Positions 12,217 through 13,746 of a stretch of 13,746 bases of DNA are shown in pieces. The DNA is from an uncultured Acidimicrobiia bacterium (GTDB taxonomy: Bacteria; Actinomycetota; Acidimicrobiia; Spongiisociales; JAENVV01). The DNA lies in assembly GCA_905480085.1 (NCBI GenBank), contig CAJQPD010000366.1, positions 1-13,746 of the forward strand. The letters run 5' to 3'. The translations under genes were made by a program, and so were the position numbers. Numbering within the stretch: the stretch's first letter is position 1; each line of letters begins with the position of its first letter. A model generated the notes under the pieces. That model was not told where the DNA came from. It did not search any database and worked only from the letters and a program-made list of their open reading frames with translations.

Positions 12217-13746
12217 TCAGTTGGGCGAGCGGCCGGTAATCTCTTCAAGGAGACGTTCCCCGGTGGCGCGGCCTTCATGATCGGTGATCGGTCCGAAGGC
12301 TTCCCTGGCGATGATCTCACCCACCTCACGAAGTCGCGGATCCGGGAGCGGTCCAGCTGCGAGGGCGGCGACGTACTCCCGGATTGTCTCGTGGTCTTGT
12401 CTCGGTCGATCGTGGGTCGAGCCGGCGTATTCGAGGGTTTCGGTGATCCGTTCGACCCAGCTGCGGTTGGCCTTGCGACGGCGCTCCGTCACGATCCGGC
12501 CGATGACCATTGTCAGCATGCTGCCGAACCCGATAACGAGTACCAGGGCAAGCGTAATTCCCAATGTCCGACCTACCAGCGAAGCATTGTCACGAATCCA
12601 GGCGACGACGGCTGCCCCGGCGGTGGCCGGTGGTTCGAACTCCCCGGCGAGCGGTACCTGGGCGGTTGGGTCAAACCCCTGCCAACCGACTCCAGGGAAG
12701 TAGACCTCAGCCCACGAGTGGGCATCGGAAGCTCGGACCTCGTACAACCCGGTCAAAGAGTTCCGTTCTCCGGGGATGAATCCGACCGCCAACCGGCTTG
12801 GGACGCCGAGGGACCGGAGCATCACAACCAGGCTGGTTCCGATTTGCTCACAGAATCCCTGGCGGGTTTCGAATAGGTATTCGTCCACCGAGTCGGCGCC
12901 GTCGGGCAGGGGCGGAATGTCCAGGCTGTACGTGGTGTTCTGGGCCATCCAAGCCTCAAGCGCCCGGATCTTGTCGTAGGTGGTTGGCGAATCAGCGGTG
13001 ATCTCTTGCGCCAGGTCGAGCACCCGTTGGGGAATCCCGTCGGGTAGTTGTAGGAAGGGATCCATCGAAATGGGCAAATCCGTTCGAAGCGGGTCGCTCA
13101 CCTTGAGGAGCGACTCGGTGACGTACGGCCGCTGGCTGATCACCGTGTAAACCGCTCCTCGCCCGAGATCTGATCCGGCTCGCAGTGCTCCGTCTGGCTG
13201 CTGGAACAAGAATCGGGCGTCGAAGTAGACCTCGGACATTCGGTAGGCGCCGAAGACGAGGTTCGGACCCGGTTGTTCGATGTAGAAGGTCTGAATGAAG
13301 TCATCGGCCGGTTGGGGAAGGTCTCCGACGGTCAGCGGTACCTGGATGGGCGCCTGGCCGCCGATGGTCGTTGAGGCGTTGTCAGAAACAGTCCAGGTGA
13401 CCCCATCCCAAACATCGAACGTCTGCCCGCGCCAGAAGGCTGGAGCAGATGCCCGCACTCTCATAACCAGCGTGTCATCCGGTCGGCCCCTTGCCGACGT
13501 ATCGAGTTGCTCGGCAAAACCGAAGTAGCCGGAGCCCGCCGCCCCGTTCGACGTGTCCGATTGGTTTCCGTTGGCGCGGTTGCCCAGCGAGGGATTGGAC
13601 AGCGACCCGGGACTACCAAGGGCGGTCGAGGAGGGAAGCTCGGCTGGGAACGTGAACGAACGGGAAGCTCGGGCGCTCGGCAAGGTGAGGAACACGAGAA
13701 TCGACGCCAGCCCCAGAATCGCTACTGACCTGGCGGCGGCTTTGGT
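12217..13746 (-). CDS. Transglutaminase-like membrane protein, TgpA-type (5' end outside window)
   Basis: The frame is open to the right window edge, so the N-terminus is missing. The first visible residues form the end of a hydrophobic helix (VAILGLASILVFLTL), which in TgpA-like proteins is the last of an N-terminal helix bundle (DUF3488). An extracytoplasmic region of over 300 residues contains the transglutaminase core with its catalytic triad. Numbered from the GTG at 13695, these are Cys282 in RQGFCEQIG, His326 in SDAHSWAEVYF and Asp342 in GWQGFDPT. A further membrane helix (about 376-400) and a basic cytoplasmic tail with a DUF4129-like helical end (408-492) follow. The family topology is complete apart from the missing start. 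The function in actinobacteria is unclear: a cell-surface protease or transamidase is suggested, and such genes often sit beside MoxR ATPase and DUF58 genes, which may lie beyond the edge. Confidence 0.9.
   Translation of the reverse strand, partial: TKAAARSVAILGLASILVFLTLPSARASRSFTFPAELPSSTALGSPGSLSNPSLGNRANGNQSDTSNGAAGSGYFGFAEQLDTSARGRPDDTLVMRVRASAPAFWRGQTFDVWDGVTWTVSDNASTTIGGQAPIQVPLTVGDLPQPADDFIQTFYIEQPGPNLVFGAYRMSEVYFDARFLFQQPDGALRAGSDLGRGAVYTVISQRPYVTESLLKVSDPLRTDLPISMDPFLQLPDGIPQRVLDLAQEITADSPTTYDKIRALEAWMAQNTTYSLDIPPLPDGADSVDEYLFETRQGFCEQIGTSLVVMLRSLGVPSRLAVGFIPGERNSLTGLYEVRASDAHSWAEVYFPGVGWQGFDPTAQVPLAGEFEPPATAGAAVVAWIRDNASLVGRTLGITLALVLVIGFGSMLTMVIGRIVTERRRKANRSWVERITETLEYAGSTHDRPRQDHETIREYVAALAAGPLPDPRLREVGEIIAREAFGPITDHEGRATGERLLEEITGRSPN

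Noticed and set aside
13697..13746. GTG at 13695 as the true start of the transglutaminase gene
   Set aside because: The frame remains open to the edge and upstream codons encode the rest of a membrane helix. TgpA-like proteins have an N-terminal helix bundle, so the gene almost certainly begins outside the window.
1..13746. Mobile element, CRISPR array, tRNA or riboswitch
   Set aside because: I saw no spaced direct repeats, transposase motifs, terminal inverted repeats, cloverleaf-like sequence or long structured leaders. The gaps between genes are too short for most of these.

Overview
The window looks like a stretch of core chromosome from a high-GC actinobacterium (Actinomycetota). The markers are an EndoMS/NucS mismatch endonuclease, a WhiB-like iron-sulfur regulator, a deazaflavin (F420)-dependent nitroreductase-family protein, a DUF4173 membrane protein, and several starts that look leaderless (a TANNNT hexamer 6-8 nt before the start codon). 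An uncultured lineage near Acidimicrobiia would fit, but that placement is inference. I see no phage, transposon, CRISPR, rRNA or tRNA sequence. The genes run in short alternating blocks packed almost edge to edge.

Left part (1-2506). A truncated minus-strand gene, possibly the N-terminus of a sensor kinase, runs off the left edge. It is divergent from a stand-alone NAD(P)HX epimerase gene with a changed glycine-rich motif. That gene converges, with a 23-bp overlap, on a Ddn-family reductase gene. nucS and trmL follow on the plus strand only 2 bp apart, pairing mutation avoidance with tRNA wobble methylation.

Middle (2503-6806). A polytopic DUF4173 membrane protein (minus) is divergent from an M20 zinc dipeptidase (plus). 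A possible unlisted small membrane ORF follows directly after the dipeptidase stop codon. Next is an ACAD10/11-like acyl-CoA dehydrogenase, closed by a perfect 10-bp GC hairpin.

Right-centre (6836-9759). A membrane-anchored copper protein fuses an N-terminal blue-copper cupredoxin to a two-domain multicopper oxidase. It is divergent from a WhiB-like regulator, which is followed by a MaoC-family hydratase. A lipoprotein of no family I recognise converges on the hydratase.

Right part (9803-13746). An NADPH-dependent FMN reductase converges on methionine sulfoxide reductase MsrB. MsrB is the last gene of a minus-strand run: a TgpA-like transglutaminase (5' end outside the window), a DHA2-type efflux transporter, then MsrB, whose start codon overlaps the transporter stop (ATGA).

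Recurring themes are redox handling (NAD(P)HX repair, deazaflavin and flavin reductases, copper oxidase, MsrB, WhiB-like protein) and compact architecture. Three convergent pairs share one CTAG palindrome as both stop codons. About half of the starts carry the leaderless signature, while most of the others have a Shine-Dalgarno sequence. No single obvious new multi-gene system is visible. The best leads are the cupredoxin-oxidase fusion beside the WhiB-like gene, the small ORF after the peptidase, the unrecognised lipoprotein, and the transporter-MsrB coupling.
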